Below, piece after piece: positions 54,122-63,540 of a DNA stretch of 64,000 nucleotides. A program made the position numbers and the translations under genes. The stretch's first letter is position 1; every line of letters begins with the position of its first letter. Below the pieces are notes generated by a model. The model saw only the letters and a list, made by a program, of their open reading frames with translations. It had not been told where the DNA came from and made no database searches. This stretch comes from a bacterium (GTDB lineage Bacteria; JAHJDO01). The stretch covers positions 1 to 64,000 of the forward strand of contig JAUSPT010000055.1 in NCBI GenBank assembly GCA_030652805.1, read 5' to 3'.

Positions 54122-54796
54122 ATGAAGAGACATTTTGATGAGGAATTGAAGGAATTAAATAACCAGTTATTAAGGATGGGCGCTTTTGTTGAGGAAGCTA
54201 TCGTCCTGTCAGTAAAGGCATTGGTAAATCGCGACGCCGATCTGGCAGAGAAAGTTATCAAATCCGATGAAGCAATAGATATGTTGGAGATGGAAATAGA
54301 TGAGCTATGTCTTAAGCTTTTGGCGCTTCATCAGCCGGCAGCGGTAGATTTGAGGTTTATTACTTCAGCAATGAAGATTAATAATGACCTTGAACGTATA
54401 GGTGATCAGGCAGTTAATATTGCTGAACGTACTCATGAGATAATTAAGCAACCACTCCTTAAACCTTTAATAGATATCCCGCGTATGGCAACATTAGCTC
54501 AGAAGATGACAAAAGATTCTATTGATGCCTTAGTAAATAAAGATGAGGCGTTAGCCAGAGATGTATGCAAGAGAGATAAGAAAGTAGATATCTTAAATGA
54601 TCAAGTATTTAGAGAACTCCTAACTTATATGATGCAGGACACTAAGACGATTACAAGAGCGGTAGAACTTGTTTTGGTGGGAAGGCACTTGGAGCGCATA
54701 GCTGACCACGCTACAAACATTGCTGAGGACGTTATTTATTTTGTGAAAGGTAAGACAATAAAACATCATATAGAAAATAAAAAAGAGCAAATGTAG
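54122..54796 (+). CDS. phoU: phosphate transport regulator PhoU
   Basis: The 224-aa protein is two related all-helical repeats. It holds down PhoR activity when phosphate is ample, through contact with PstB and PhoR. Marks are FDEELKELNNQLLRMG, DEAIDMLEMEIDELCL, DLRFITSAMKINNDLERIGDQAVNIAER and the second repeat HLERIADHATNIAEDVIY (each part of a longer match). It ends the pst operon. Confidence 0.95.
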   Translation: MKRHFDEELKELNNQLLRMGAFVEEAIVLSVKALVNRDADLAEKVIKSDEAIDMLEMEIDELCLKLLALHQPAAVDLRFITSAMKINNDLERIGDQAVNIAERTHEIIKQPLLKPLIDIPRMATLAQKMTKDSIDALVNKDEALARDVCKRDKKVDILNDQVFRELLTYMMQDTKTITRAVELVLVGRHLERIADHATNIAEDVIYFVKGKTIKHHIENKKEQM

Positions 54797-54835
54797 GATT
54801 ATAGGTAAAAATAACCAGTCCAAAATGCTCTCTTG

Positions 54836-54873
54836 CTTCAAGAAGAAAATAATAATGTAGTTGATTCTTGAAG
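54836..54873. repeat. inverted repeat between phoU and dprA
   Basis: CTTCAAGAA (54836-54844) and TTCTTGAAG (54865-54873) are perfect 9-base arms with a 20-base loop. It may end the pst transcript although no T-run follows. It lies just outside the dprA 5' repeat at the right end of the phosphate cassette. Confidence 0.45.
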
Positions 54874-54916
54874 TATCAGTTTAACGAACTAACCGAAAGT
54901 CTAAAACATTCATAAT

Positions 54917-55050
54917 TTGGTTTCTCTTGTATTTTAAATTCAATTTATATAAAGTATGAGTATGGATAACCGTACAGCGCTTCTAATTTTAAATCTAATT
55001 CCAGGCTTAGGTCCAATTGGCATAGGAAACTTGATAGATAAACTTGGAGA
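54917..55050 (+). repeat. dprA 5' direct repeat, right copy (intact)
   Basis: This 134-bp stretch covers the dprA promoter region and first codons. It is 123/134 identical to 44681-44814 with no gaps, by hand comparison. The repeats face the same way and flank about 10 kb. TATAAA (54948-54953) lies 8 bases before ATG 54962 and is a probable -10. Confidence 0.9.
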
Positions 55051-56068
55051 GCCAGGAGCAATATTAGAAACATCAGAGAGTGAGTTAAGGAAAACCAGCG
55101 GTCTAAGAAAAAGCCTTTTAGAGAACATAATACACTGGGAAAAGTTTGTTGATATAGAGCGGGAACTAGCATTAATTAAAGAGAAAGGAATAAAAATTAT
55201 TACAATTCTTGATGATGAGTATCCTTTTTATCTAAAGAATATCCATTCTCCACCAGCAGTACTCTATATTAAAACCTGTTCTCCTTTTGAATTCATTCCG
55301 TCAATAGCTATAGTTGGAACAAGAAAAGCCTCTCCTTATGGCGAAAAGATCACAAAAGAGCTAAGTATGGAGCTTACCTCGCGAGGCTTTATAATTGTGA
55401 GTGGAATGGCAAGAGGAATAGACTCCATTGCTCATAGAGCAGCTCTTAATGCGGGAGGTAAGACCATTGCTGTTTTAGGCTGCGGAGTTGACATTGTATA
55501 TCCAAAAGAGAATGGGGAACTTGCTGAGCAAATTCAGAAACAGGGAGCTCTGATTTCAGAGTTTGGCATGGGAACCTCTCCATCAAGAGAGAACTTTCCA
55601 AGAAGAAACAGGATAATTAGTGGACTTTCTCTCGGGGTAATTGTTACTGAGGCTTCCTCACGCAGCGGCTCACTTATTACAACCAGATTTGCTTTAGAAC
55701 AAGGTAGAGAGATTTTTTCTGTGCCGGGAAAAATCAATGCGCAAAATTCAGAGGGAGTGAATGGATTAATAAAGCATGGTGCAAAACTGGTGCAGAGTGT
55801 CGAGGATATACTTGCTGAACTCCATCCAGCAATGTATACGAACAAAATAATGCGCAAAAAAACCAGAGAGAGCGTACCTCTAAAGCCAGCGAATCTATCT
55901 TCGGAAGAGAAAAAGATATATGATACTCTGTCTGATGAACCTGTTCATATAGATAAGATCATGGATAAGACGCAATTCTCAATAGGCACTCTATCGCAGA
56001 TTCTCTTGACCTTGGAGCTTAAAAAGATTATAAGGCAAGTTCCGGGTAAAATGTTCATAAGGATATAA
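54962..56068 (+). CDS. dprA: DNA processing protein DprA
   Basis: DprA loads RecA on incoming single strands in transformation. The 368-aa protein has a helical start, the Rossmann-like core (GTRKASPYG, IVSGMARGIDSIAHRAAL, GGKTIAVLGCGVDIVYP, FPRRNRIISGLS, SRSGSLITTRFALEQGR) and a C-terminal winged helix. I start at ATG 54962 because the truncated copy keeps that ATG but not the one at 54956. TATAAA is 8 bases before it and no SD is visible. topA follows after 3 bases. Confidence 0.95.
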   Translation: MDNRTALLILNLIPGLGPIGIGNLIDKLGEPGAILETSESELRKTSGLRKSLLENIIHWEKFVDIERELALIKEKGIKIITILDDEYPFYLKNIHSPPAVLYIKTCSPFEFIPSIAIVGTRKASPYGEKITKELSMELTSRGFIIVSGMARGIDSIAHRAALNAGGKTIAVLGCGVDIVYPKENGELAEQIQKQGALISEFGMGTSPSRENFPRRNRIISGLSLGVIVTEASSRSGSLITTRFALEQGREIFSVPGKINAQNSEGVNGLIKHGAKLVQSVEDILAELHPAMYTNKIMRKKTRESVPLKPANLSSEEKKIYDTLSDEPVHIDKIMDKTQFSIGTLSQILLTLELKKIIRQVPGKMFIRI

Positions 56069-56071
56069 AAC

Positions 56072-58177
56072 ATGCCTAAATCACTTGTCATTGTTGAATC
56101 GCCTGCAAAAGCAAAAACAATCAACCGATATTTAGGTTCTGATTTTGTTGTAAAAGCATCCATGGGTCATATTATAGACTTGCCTGCAAAAGAATTCGGC
56201 GTAGATATCGAGCATGATTTTGATCCCAAGTATGTTGTCATAAAAGGCAAGCAAAAAATTCTGAAGGAACTGGCTGCGCAAGCGCAGAAATCTGATGTAG
56301 TCTATCTTGCAACTGACCCGGACAGAGAAGGCGAAGCAATATCATGGCACCTGAAAAACTCAATATGCAAGGGCAAAAAAGTTTTGCGCGTCCTTCTTCA
56401 TGAAATCACAGAATCTTCGGTAAAAACCGCTTTTAATAATTCCTCAGATATTAAAATGGATAAAGTCAATGCTCAGCAGGCAAGAAGAATTCTGGACAGG
56501 GTCGTAGGGTATAAGATTAGTCCTGTTTTGTGGAAAACAGTGGGAAGGAACTTAAGCGCGGGAAGAGTTCAGTCTGTTACGGTGCGAATTATAATTGACA
56601 GAGAAAGAGAGATTGAAAAATTCAAGCCTGAAGAGTATTGGGCAATAATAGCTGATCTTAAGACTTCTGCCGGCGAAAATTTGAAAGCGAAGTTATCTAA
56701 GATTAAGGTTACAAACAAAGCGCAGGCGGACAAGATATCTGAGGATATTAAAAATGAGGAATTTGTCGTATCAAAGACAAATATAAAAACTCAGGAAAGA
56801 TCCGCTTCTCCTCCATTCACAACAAGCAGGCTTCAGCAGGAGGCAAGTTCAAAATTGCATTTTTCATCTACAAGAACTATGAGAATTGCACAGCAACTCT
56901 ATGAAGGAGTGGAAACAACTAAAGGAACAGCAGGATTGATCACGTACATGCGTACAGATTCTGTGCGTATATCAGCGGAAGCTATTAATGCAGTAAGAAA
57001 TTACATAAAAAATAAATACGGAGAGCAGTATGTGCCGCCCAAACCTAATTTTTATAAAAGCAAAAAGACAGCGCAAGATGCGCATGAAGCAATTCGTCCG
57101 ACAAGCGCTTCAAGGAATCCTGAAGCAATAAAAAAATTCCTTACAGATGATCAGTTTAAATTGTACAAGCTTATATGGAATAAATTTGTTGCAAGCCAGA
57201 TGGCGCCTGCAGTCATTCAGTCCACAACAGTAGAGATTAAAGCAGGCGACTATATCTTTACTGCTTCAGGCTCAACTGTATTATTCCCGGGATATATGGC
57301 AATTCACGGAAATGACACTAAAGAAGACGAGACAAAACTCCCTTTGCTAAAAGAAGGTGATATATTGAAACTGCTAAAGCTATTACCTGAACAACATTTC
57401 ACAAAACCGCCTTCCCGATATACAGAAGGCACTTTGATACGCGTATTGGATGAGAAAGGAATAGGAAGACCTTCAACTTATGCGCCGACAATTAATACTA
57501 TACAAAACAGAAAATACGTAATAAAGGTAAAAGGATTCTTTCATCCTACAAATACCGGAGTACTTACAAATAATTTTTTAATTGAAAAATTCTCTGACAT
57601 CCTTGATATAAAGTTTACCGCAGATATGGAATCACTTCTGGATCTGATTGAAAACGGCAAAAAAGACTGGCTTAATGTACTTAAGCAGTTTTATGTGCAT
57701 TTTGAAAAGGACCTTACACAAGCTGAAACTCCGGAAAAGACCAATGTGAAATGTGAAAAGTGCGGGAGTCCTATGGTTATTAGATGGAGATTCGGCAGAA
57801 AATTCTATGCATGCAGCTCATTTCCAAAGTGCAAAGAAACAAAAGCTATTGAAAATGATGATCCATTGATAAAAGATGTATCGCCGCAGGAGACAGAATA
57901 TAAATGCGAGAAATGCGGGAGCTCTATGCTGATAAGAACATCCAGAGGCGGGCAATTTCTGGCATGCAGCGGATATCCTAAATGCAAGAACACAAAGAGT
58001 CTTGATAAGGAAGGAAAGATTGTAGAAAGAAAGCCTCCTGAAGAATCGGATCAGGTTTGCGAAAAGTGCGGAAACAAAATGCTGATAAAAATGAACCGGC
58101 GAGGACAGAAATTCTTAGCATGCAGCGGCTATCCTAAATGCAGAAACGCAAAACCTCTACCAAAATCACAAGTATAA
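56072..58177 (+). CDS. topA: DNA topoisomerase I
   Basis: The 701-aa type IA enzyme relaxes negative supercoils. The TOPRIM domain has VIVESPAKAKTINRYLG and TDPDREGEAI. The active Tyr is in GLITYMRTDSVRIS. Three C4 zinc ribbons end the protein (CEKCGSPM, CEKCGSSM, CEKCGNKM, each closing with PKC). It follows dprA by 3 bases, a common pairing. Confidence 0.98.
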   Translation: MPKSLVIVESPAKAKTINRYLGSDFVVKASMGHIIDLPAKEFGVDIEHDFDPKYVVIKGKQKILKELAAQAQKSDVVYLATDPDREGEAISWHLKNSICKGKKVLRVLLHEITESSVKTAFNNSSDIKMDKVNAQQARRILDRVVGYKISPVLWKTVGRNLSAGRVQSVTVRIIIDREREIEKFKPEEYWAIIADLKTSAGENLKAKLSKIKVTNKAQADKISEDIKNEEFVVSKTNIKTQERSASPPFTTSRLQQEASSKLHFSSTRTMRIAQQLYEGVETTKGTAGLITYMRTDSVRISAEAINAVRNYIKNKYGEQYVPPKPNFYKSKKTAQDAHEAIRPTSASRNPEAIKKFLTDDQFKLYKLIWNKFVASQMAPAVIQSTTVEIKAGDYIFTASGSTVLFPGYMAIHGNDTKEDETKLPLLKEGDILKLLKLLPEQHFTKPPSRYTEGTLIRVLDEKGIGRPSTYAPTINTIQNRKYVIKVKGFFHPTNTGVLTNNFLIEKFSDILDIKFTADMESLLDLIENGKKDWLNVLKQFYVHFEKDLTQAETPEKTNVKCEKCGSPMVIRWRFGRKFYACSSFPKCKETKAIENDDPLIKDVSPQETEYKCEKCGSSMLIRTSRGGQFLACSGYPKCKNTKSLDKEGKIVERKPPEESDQVCEKCGNKMLIKMNRRGQKFLACSGYPKCRNAKPLPKSQV

Positions 58178-58182
58178 AAAAC

Positions 58183-59163
58183 TCAAACCAGAACTCTTCC
58201 TTTAGATTCTATCGATTTTAGTTCAGCAGTTACTATTTTTATTGTATCTCGAGTGCTTTTGGGAGTAACTATTTCAGGCTCTCTGTCTTTTTCTATACAG
58301 TCTGCAAAATATGATAGCTCTTTTTCGTATGCATCTTTTGTCCCAAGTTCAGGAACGAATGAATCCTTGCCTTTTGGATATACTGTAACTTTGGGATTGT
58401 TCTTGGAAGAGAAAATAATAGTGCCTTCTTCAAAACATGCTCTGTAACTCATCTCGAATCCAAATCCTCCCTCGACAACCCAGTTGCAATCCACTGTTGC
58501 TACAATATCCTTATCGTATAAGTACTGTGTTGACAATATATCAATTCCGCCGCCCTCTATTGCATTTGCTCCAACACTATAGACAGCTTCTGGCATACCT
58601 AATAGATAATTCACCATATCCACATCATGAACGTGCAAATCCAGTATTGCCCCGCCGCTCTTACTTCCTTGTGCCAGCCAATTATTCCACGACCAGGAAG
58701 GGGTTTGGCATGCCCGAAGCAGATATAATGACAGAAGCCTGCCAAACTTGTTCTGGGAAACGTAATCCTTAAGTATTTCATATTCCGGCCAGAATCTGAG
58801 GCATTGTGCAATCATGAGAAATTTATTGCTTTTTTTCTGGGCTTCAATCATTGCGTCACATTCCTCAACATTCATAGCCATGGGTTTTTCACAAATTACA
58901 TGCTTACCTGCGTCAAGCGCTTTAATTGTATATTCCCTGTGAAGAAATGTGGGCAGGCATATGTCAACAAAATCAATACATTCGTCATTCAGTAAATTCT
59001 CAAATTTTTCGTATGTTTTAATCCCTTCAAGATCAAACTTCTTTTTTAATTCATTAATCCGCACATCATTAACTGCATTAACCTCTACATTATCTATATT
59101 CTTGTAGCTATTAATGTGTCTTTCTCCCATATGTCCCATACCAACTATTCCGACTTTAAGCAT
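58183..59163 (-). CDS. Gfo/Idh/MocA family oxidoreductase
   Basis: The 326-aa enzyme binds NAD(P) through GIVGMGHMGERH and carries the CEKPMAMN motif of the family. These enzymes oxidise sugars or inositols, often in sugar nucleotide synthesis. The substrate is not known. It is convergent with topA (5 bases apart) and divergent from the TrpF-like gene. Confidence 0.9.
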   Translation of the reverse strand: MLKVGIVGMGHMGERHINSYKNIDNVEVNAVNDVRINELKKKFDLEGIKTYEKFENLLNDECIDFVDICLPTFLHREYTIKALDAGKHVICEKPMAMNVEECDAMIEAQKKSNKFLMIAQCLRFWPEYEILKDYVSQNKFGRLLSLYLLRACQTPSWSWNNWLAQGSKSGGAILDLHVHDVDMVNYLLGMPEAVYSVGANAIEGGGIDILSTQYLYDKDIVATVDCNWVVEGGFGFEMSYRACFEEGTIIFSSKNNPKVTVYPKGKDSFVPELGTKDAYEKELSYFADCIEKDREPEIVTPKSTRDTIKIVTAELKSIESKGRVLV

Positions 59164-59213
59164 TTTTATCTCTCCTCAAATTTTTTAATTCCGAATCCTA
59201 ATTCTACCATAAC

Positions 59214-59243
59214 TTGACAGGGAATAGAACTATTTGCTATAAA
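59214..59243 (+). promoter_or_regulatory. leaderless promoter before trpF-like gene
   Basis: TTGACA (59214-59219), 18 bases, TATAAA (59238-59243), then 5 bases to ATG 59249. No SD is present, and RNA should begin at the ATG. Confidence 0.6.
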
Positions 59244-59248
59244 AATCT

Positions 59249-59959
59249 ATGTTTACAACCCCTAAAATTAAAATTTGCGGCATTACAAATCTTAAGGATA
59301 TAGAACTAGTTTCATCCTCAGGTGCTGATTATGCAGGGATTTTGCTCAATGTTGCTGCTTCTTCACGTAGCGTTGACGGGGAAAAAGCGGAAAGTTTATG
59401 CAGAAAAGCGAGAATACCCATTGTTGTTCTTTTATGGCAACCTACATTCAAAGAAATTGAAATTGCATATAATAGATTGAAGCCGTATGCATTTCAACTG
59501 CTCAGTCAGGAAGAACCAGAACTGGTGACAGAGATAAAATCAAAAATCCCGGATGTAATGGTATGGAAATCCATACATCTGCCGTCTTCAGAACAGGGCA
59601 TTTCCCAGGGCATTGATATCAATATCGGAGATATGAGAACAAGAATAGAGGCTTATATAGATAGTGGTGTTGATGTAATTCTTATCGATACAGTTTATAG
59701 ATCTAATAATGGTATTCAACATGGTGGAACAGGCAAGATTTCCAATTGGAACACAGTAGTTGAGCTCTTTAAAAATCTGGATGTACCTCTGTTCCTTGCA
59801 GGAGGAATAACGCCTTCTAATGTCAAGGATGCTATAAACCAAGTCAATCCCTATGGTATTGATGTTGCAAGCGGTGTGGAAAAAGAAAAAGGAATAAAAG
59901 ATCCTGTGAAAGTCAGGGAATTAATAAAAATAGTGAGGAGGATTGAAGAACATGGCTAA
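59249..59959 (+). CDS. trpF: phosphoribosylanthranilate isomerase-like (TrpF)
   Basis: The 236-aa TIM barrel has the TrpF opening KICGIT and the phosphate-site DVASGVE. In the family this performs the third step of tryptophan synthesis. The rest is more divergent than typical, and no other trp gene is in the window. It overlaps the YhaM-like gene by 8 bases. A paralogous role is possible. Confidence 0.75.
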   Translation: MFTTPKIKICGITNLKDIELVSSSGADYAGILLNVAASSRSVDGEKAESLCRKARIPIVVLLWQPTFKEIEIAYNRLKPYAFQLLSQEEPELVTEIKSKIPDVMVWKSIHLPSSEQGISQGIDINIGDMRTRIEAYIDSGVDVILIDTVYRSNNGIQHGGTGKISNWNTVVELFKNLDVPLFLAGGITPSNVKDAINQVNPYGIDVASGVEKEKGIKDPVKVRELIKIVRRIEEHG

Positions 59960-60911
59960 GCAGTATGCAGTTGAACTCATGATTGACGATAAGATTGACA
60001 GTGTATTTGTCGTGCGAAATAAGCACATGAGAATAACAAAAAACAATAAATCCTATCTTGCATTTGAACTTGTAGATAAATCAGGAGAGATCGTGGGAAG
60101 GATTTGGGATAACGCAGAAGAAATGTCCCAGCTATTTAGGGATAATGATTTTGTAAGGGTTATTGGCATAGTGGAAAGTTTTCAGAATATGTTACAGATA
60201 AATATTAAACAGATTCAAAGAGTGGACCAGGATAAAATAGATATTGATGATTTTCTGCCAAAAACTGACAAGGACATAGACCTAATGTTTAATCAGCTCA
60301 CTGAGATAATTAACAATATCAAAAATAAATGGCTTAAGAATTTGCTGCATGCAGTCTTTGCAGTTAAGGAATACAGGGAATTATTCAAAAAGGCACCAGC
60401 ATCTGTAAAAATGCATAATTACTATATTGGCGGATTGCTGGAACATACTTTGTCAGTGGCCAGTATGTGCATGGAAATAGATAAGTATTATAAAAACATT
60501 AATAAAGACCTTCTCCTAACAGGTGCCATTTTACACGATATTGGCAAGATATATGAGTATGAATATTCGCATGCCTTTGATTATACGGATAGGGGCAGAT
60601 TGATTGGCCATATTGTGATAGGAACACAAATGGTAAAGTCGAAGATAGCTGAAATTTCCCAGTTTCCAGCGGAATTGGAAATGCTGCTCGAACATATGCT
60701 GCTCAGTCATCATGGACAGTATGAATGGGGCTCACCCAAAAAGCCTAAAGTATTAGAAGCAGTTATACTTCATTATCTGGATGATATGGATGCAAAGATA
60801 TCGGGCTTTCAAGGAATGGTAGAAAAGTCTCAGGAGCCGGATAAAAAGTGGACAAGCCGCAGTTTTATGTTTGATAATAAAATGCTCTACAAAGATAGTA
60901 ATATTGGCTGA
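59952..60911 (+). CDS. yhaM: YhaM-like 3'-5' exoribonuclease (OB + HD)
   Basis: The 319-aa protein has an N-terminal OB-fold (about 15-95) and an HD domain with metal ligands in LLEHTLSVAS and ILHDIGK, then HHGQYEWGSPKKP. This layout is that of YhaM-type exonucleases and nucleases of the HD superfamily. I start at ATG 59952, 10 bases after AGGAGG. It overlaps the TrpF-like gene end. Confidence 0.88.
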   Translation: MAKQYAVELMIDDKIDSVFVVRNKHMRITKNNKSYLAFELVDKSGEIVGRIWDNAEEMSQLFRDNDFVRVIGIVESFQNMLQINIKQIQRVDQDKIDIDDFLPKTDKDIDLMFNQLTEIINNIKNKWLKNLLHAVFAVKEYRELFKKAPASVKMHNYYIGGLLEHTLSVASMCMEIDKYYKNINKDLLLTGAILHDIGKIYEYEYSHAFDYTDRGRLIGHIVIGTQMVKSKIAEISQFPAELEMLLEHMLLSHHGQYEWGSPKKPKVLEAVILHYLDDMDAKISGFQGMVEKSQEPDKKWTSRSFMFDNKMLYKDSNIG

Positions 60912-61129
60912 CAGAGAGCCCAATCTCAGGATTATACTGTAATACACAAAGTATAACGGCTTTCATACAGAAGGTTGGGCTGCTTCAGTATCATAGAATG
61001 GGAATCAATAAATGGAAAGCTCTTGGAAGACACTATTCATTGGAGCATGTTATTCCTCCTGCAGAGAAAGAGCTTTCAAGATCTGGTAACATATTTGCAC
61101 AATATGGATTGTGTGTAGTAAAAACTTAA
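60908..61129 (+). pseudogene. remnant of a pyruvate formate-lyase-activating-type radical SAM protein
   Basis: A frame of about 73 codons without a usable start encodes QYHRMGINKWKALGRHYSLE, then HVIPPAEKEL and FAQYGL. This matches the C-terminal end of glycyl-radical-activating enzymes (LPYHRMG.xKWxxLGxxY...PP). The catalytic CxxxCxxC part is missing. It is a truncated relic after the YhaM gene. Confidence 0.7.
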
Positions 61130-61150
61130 ATTACTTTAAGGAGAATTGCG

Positions 61151-61834
61151 ATGAAAAGGTCAGAAGTAAATATGATATTGAAAGATACTATCGAATTTCT
61201 GGAGCAAAGAAATTTTTATCTTCCTCCTTTTGCATTCTGGACTTCAAAGGATTGGAAAAGTAAAGGTCATGAAGTAGACGAGATAAGAGATAATCTCATG
61301 GGATGGGATATTACAGATTTTGGAAGAGGTAATTTTAGCAAGTTTGGACTCGTTTTATTTACACTTAGAAATGGGAACGATAGCAATCCGAAATATACAA
61401 AACCATACGCAGAAAAAATAATGATTGTTGAAGAGAACCAGGAAACCCCAATGCACTTTCATTCTAAGAAAATGGAAGATATTATAAATAGAGGGGGAGG
61501 TAATATTTTACTTAAACTGTACAATTCCACTGATGATAAACAATTAGACAAGAATGCATCTGTTAGGGTTTCTTTGGATGGAGTTATAAAACAATTTTCT
61601 CCTGGAGAAATAATAACACTTACTCATGGAGAGAGTATAACCTTACCACAAAGGCTATATCACACTTTCTATGCAGAAAATGGCAGAGGGAAGGTTCTTA
61701 TGGGAGAGGTCTCAAAAGTAAATGACGATAAGATAGATAATCATTTCCTTGAAACAATAGGCAGATTCCCTGAAATAGAAGAAGATGAAGAAGCGCTACA
61801 TTGCCTTTGCTTTGAATATCCAAAGCTTGACTAA
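61151..61834 (+). CDS. D-lyxose/D-mannose isomerase-like cupin (DUF1498)
   Basis: The 227-aa protein has the cupin metal motif MHFHSKKMEDIINRGGG, then a GESITLPQRLYHTFYAE strand, as in D-lyxose isomerase (YdaE) family sugar isomerases. It would interconvert an aldose and a ketose in the cytoplasm. TTTAAGGAG lies 7 bases before the ATG. It overlaps mutL tail to tail by 4 bases. Confidence 0.85.
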   Translation: MKRSEVNMILKDTIEFLEQRNFYLPPFAFWTSKDWKSKGHEVDEIRDNLMGWDITDFGRGNFSKFGLVLFTLRNGNDSNPKYTKPYAEKIMIVEENQETPMHFHSKKMEDIINRGGGNILLKLYNSTDDKQLDKNASVRVSLDGVIKQFSPGEIITLTHGESITLPQRLYHTFYAENGRGKVLMGEVSKVNDDKIDNHFLETIGRFPEIEEDEEALHCLCFEYPKLD

Positions 61835-63537
61835 GCCCTCTTAAACTTTTTTTCTAATTCATACTTTGACAGCTTGATCATTGTAGGTCTTCCATGCGGG
61901 CAGGTATATTTATTTTCTGAACTGGATAGTTGTCTCAAAAGGGATTTTATCTCTTCTTCCTTGAGCTTAGCCCCTGCTCTGATGGCACTATGACAGGCTA
62001 TTAACTTGATTATCTCTTCTGTTAAATCTCCTATCTTTTTGACTTTCTCGCTTTCTATAAGCTCATCCAGAACATCAGAAATCACCTGTGTGATATTAGC
62101 GTTTTTTAAAATCGCTGGTATTGAGCGTATGCTGAAAGTATTTTTTCCAAAAGGCTCTATCTGAAAACCAAGGGATTTAAAATAATCCAGATATTTCTCA
62201 AATACCACTGCCTGCCTGTAATTAAGATTAAGAGTTAGAGCAATTAAAAGCCCCTGGGATTCTACCCTGGAAAGAGAGAGATCTTTAGTTAATTTCTCAT
62301 AAACAATGCGTTCATGAGCAGCATGCTGGTCGATAATTACAAGATTTCCCTCAAATTGAGTGATTATATAAGTATCGAATATTTGGAGGCTACCTGGTAA
62401 AACCTCATACAAACTAGTAAATTCTTCCTGCTCGCAAGTCTTTTGCTTATAAAGATACTTTCCAATTGCTTCTTTAATTTCGCTCTCCTGATTTTTCTCT
62501 GAAGCTTTTGAAGTTTGGATGTTGAATAATCCAGGGCTTAAATCATGTGTACTTAGTGCCTGTTTTATTGCCTCCTCAATTAATTCATGAACAATCTTCT
62601 CCTTAAAGAATTTTACTTCATCCTTTGTAGGATGGATATTCACATCAATAGCAGCAGGGGGTGTATCTACAAAAATAAACACTACTGGGAATCTGCCTCT
62701 TGGTACTAGTGTGTGATAGGCTTCGTATATGCTGTGAGATATAGATTTATTATGAGCGCATCGTTTGTTTATGAATATCAGCTGGCTGTTTCTATTGGCA
62801 CGTGTTTCCTCTGGTTTGGAAATAAATCCATAGATATTTAAAAGGTCGTTTCCTCCTTCTATTGGTAGAAGATTGTTTGATACTTGTTCTCCAAAAATGG
62901 AGGTTATTCTTTTTAAGAGATCATAAGACGGCCCTATATTAATAAGCTCACGTCTATCATGAACAAGCCTAAAGTATATATCAGGCCTAGCGAGCGCTTC
63001 AAATGTTACAACATTTACGATATGTCCTGTCTCTGTAGCCTCTGATTTTAGAAACTTGCGTCTGGGAAGTGTGTTAAAAAACAGATCCTCAACCCTCACT
63101 GTTGTTCCATCAGCCCGTCCTGTCTGGTGAGATTTTATTATTTTACCTCCAACTGTTTTTATTAAAAAACCAAAAGGGCTATCCTTGGATTTGGTTATAA
63201 GTTCTAATCTTGAAACCGAGGCTATACTAGGCAAAGCCTCCCCTCTAAAACCGAGTGTATTTATTTTGAAGATATCATTGACACTACTAATCTTACTTGT
63301 TGAGAAACGTTCTAAAGCAAGTACAGCATCATCAGACACCATTCCTGTTCCATTATCAATTACCTCTATTAATTTTTGTCCGCCAGCTTTGATATTTATT
63401 ACAATTCTTGTTGCTCCGGCATCTATAGAATTTTCTATGAGTTCTTTTACTGCTGATGCAGGCCTTAAGACAATCTCACCTGCTGCAATTTTATTGGAAA
63501 CATGTTCAGGAAGGATTTTAATTAAATTAAGGCCCAT
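61831..63537 (-). CDS. mutL: DNA mismatch repair protein MutL
   Basis: The 568-aa protein has the GHKL ATPase head (AAGEIVLRPASAVKELIENSIDAGA in part, NGTGM, TLGFRGEAL) and a C-terminal endonuclease domain with DQHAAHERIVYEKL, ACHSAIRAGAKL and CPHGRPTMIKL, so it is a nicking MutL as in bacteria lacking MutH. I start at ATG 63537. TTG 63540 would also be possible. It is 3 bases after lpxD. Confidence 0.95.
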   Translation of the reverse strand: MGLNLIKILPEHVSNKIAAGEIVLRPASAVKELIENSIDAGATRIVINIKAGGQKLIEVIDNGTGMVSDDAVLALERFSTSKISSVNDIFKINTLGFRGEALPSIASVSRLELITKSKDSPFGFLIKTVGGKIIKSHQTGRADGTTVRVEDLFFNTLPRRKFLKSEATETGHIVNVVTFEALARPDIYFRLVHDRRELINIGPSYDLLKRITSIFGEQVSNNLLPIEGGNDLLNIYGFISKPEETRANRNSQLIFINKRCAHNKSISHSIYEAYHTLVPRGRFPVVFIFVDTPPAAIDVNIHPTKDEVKFFKEKIVHELIEEAIKQALSTHDLSPGLFNIQTSKASEKNQESEIKEAIGKYLYKQKTCEQEEFTSLYEVLPGSLQIFDTYIITQFEGNLVIIDQHAAHERIVYEKLTKDLSLSRVESQGLLIALTLNLNYRQAVVFEKYLDYFKSLGFQIEPFGKNTFSIRSIPAILKNANITQVISDVLDELIESEKVKKIGDLTEEIIKLIACHSAIRAGAKLKEEEIKSLLRQLSSSENKYTCPHGRPTMIKLSKYELEKKFKRA

Positions 63538-63540
63538 CAA

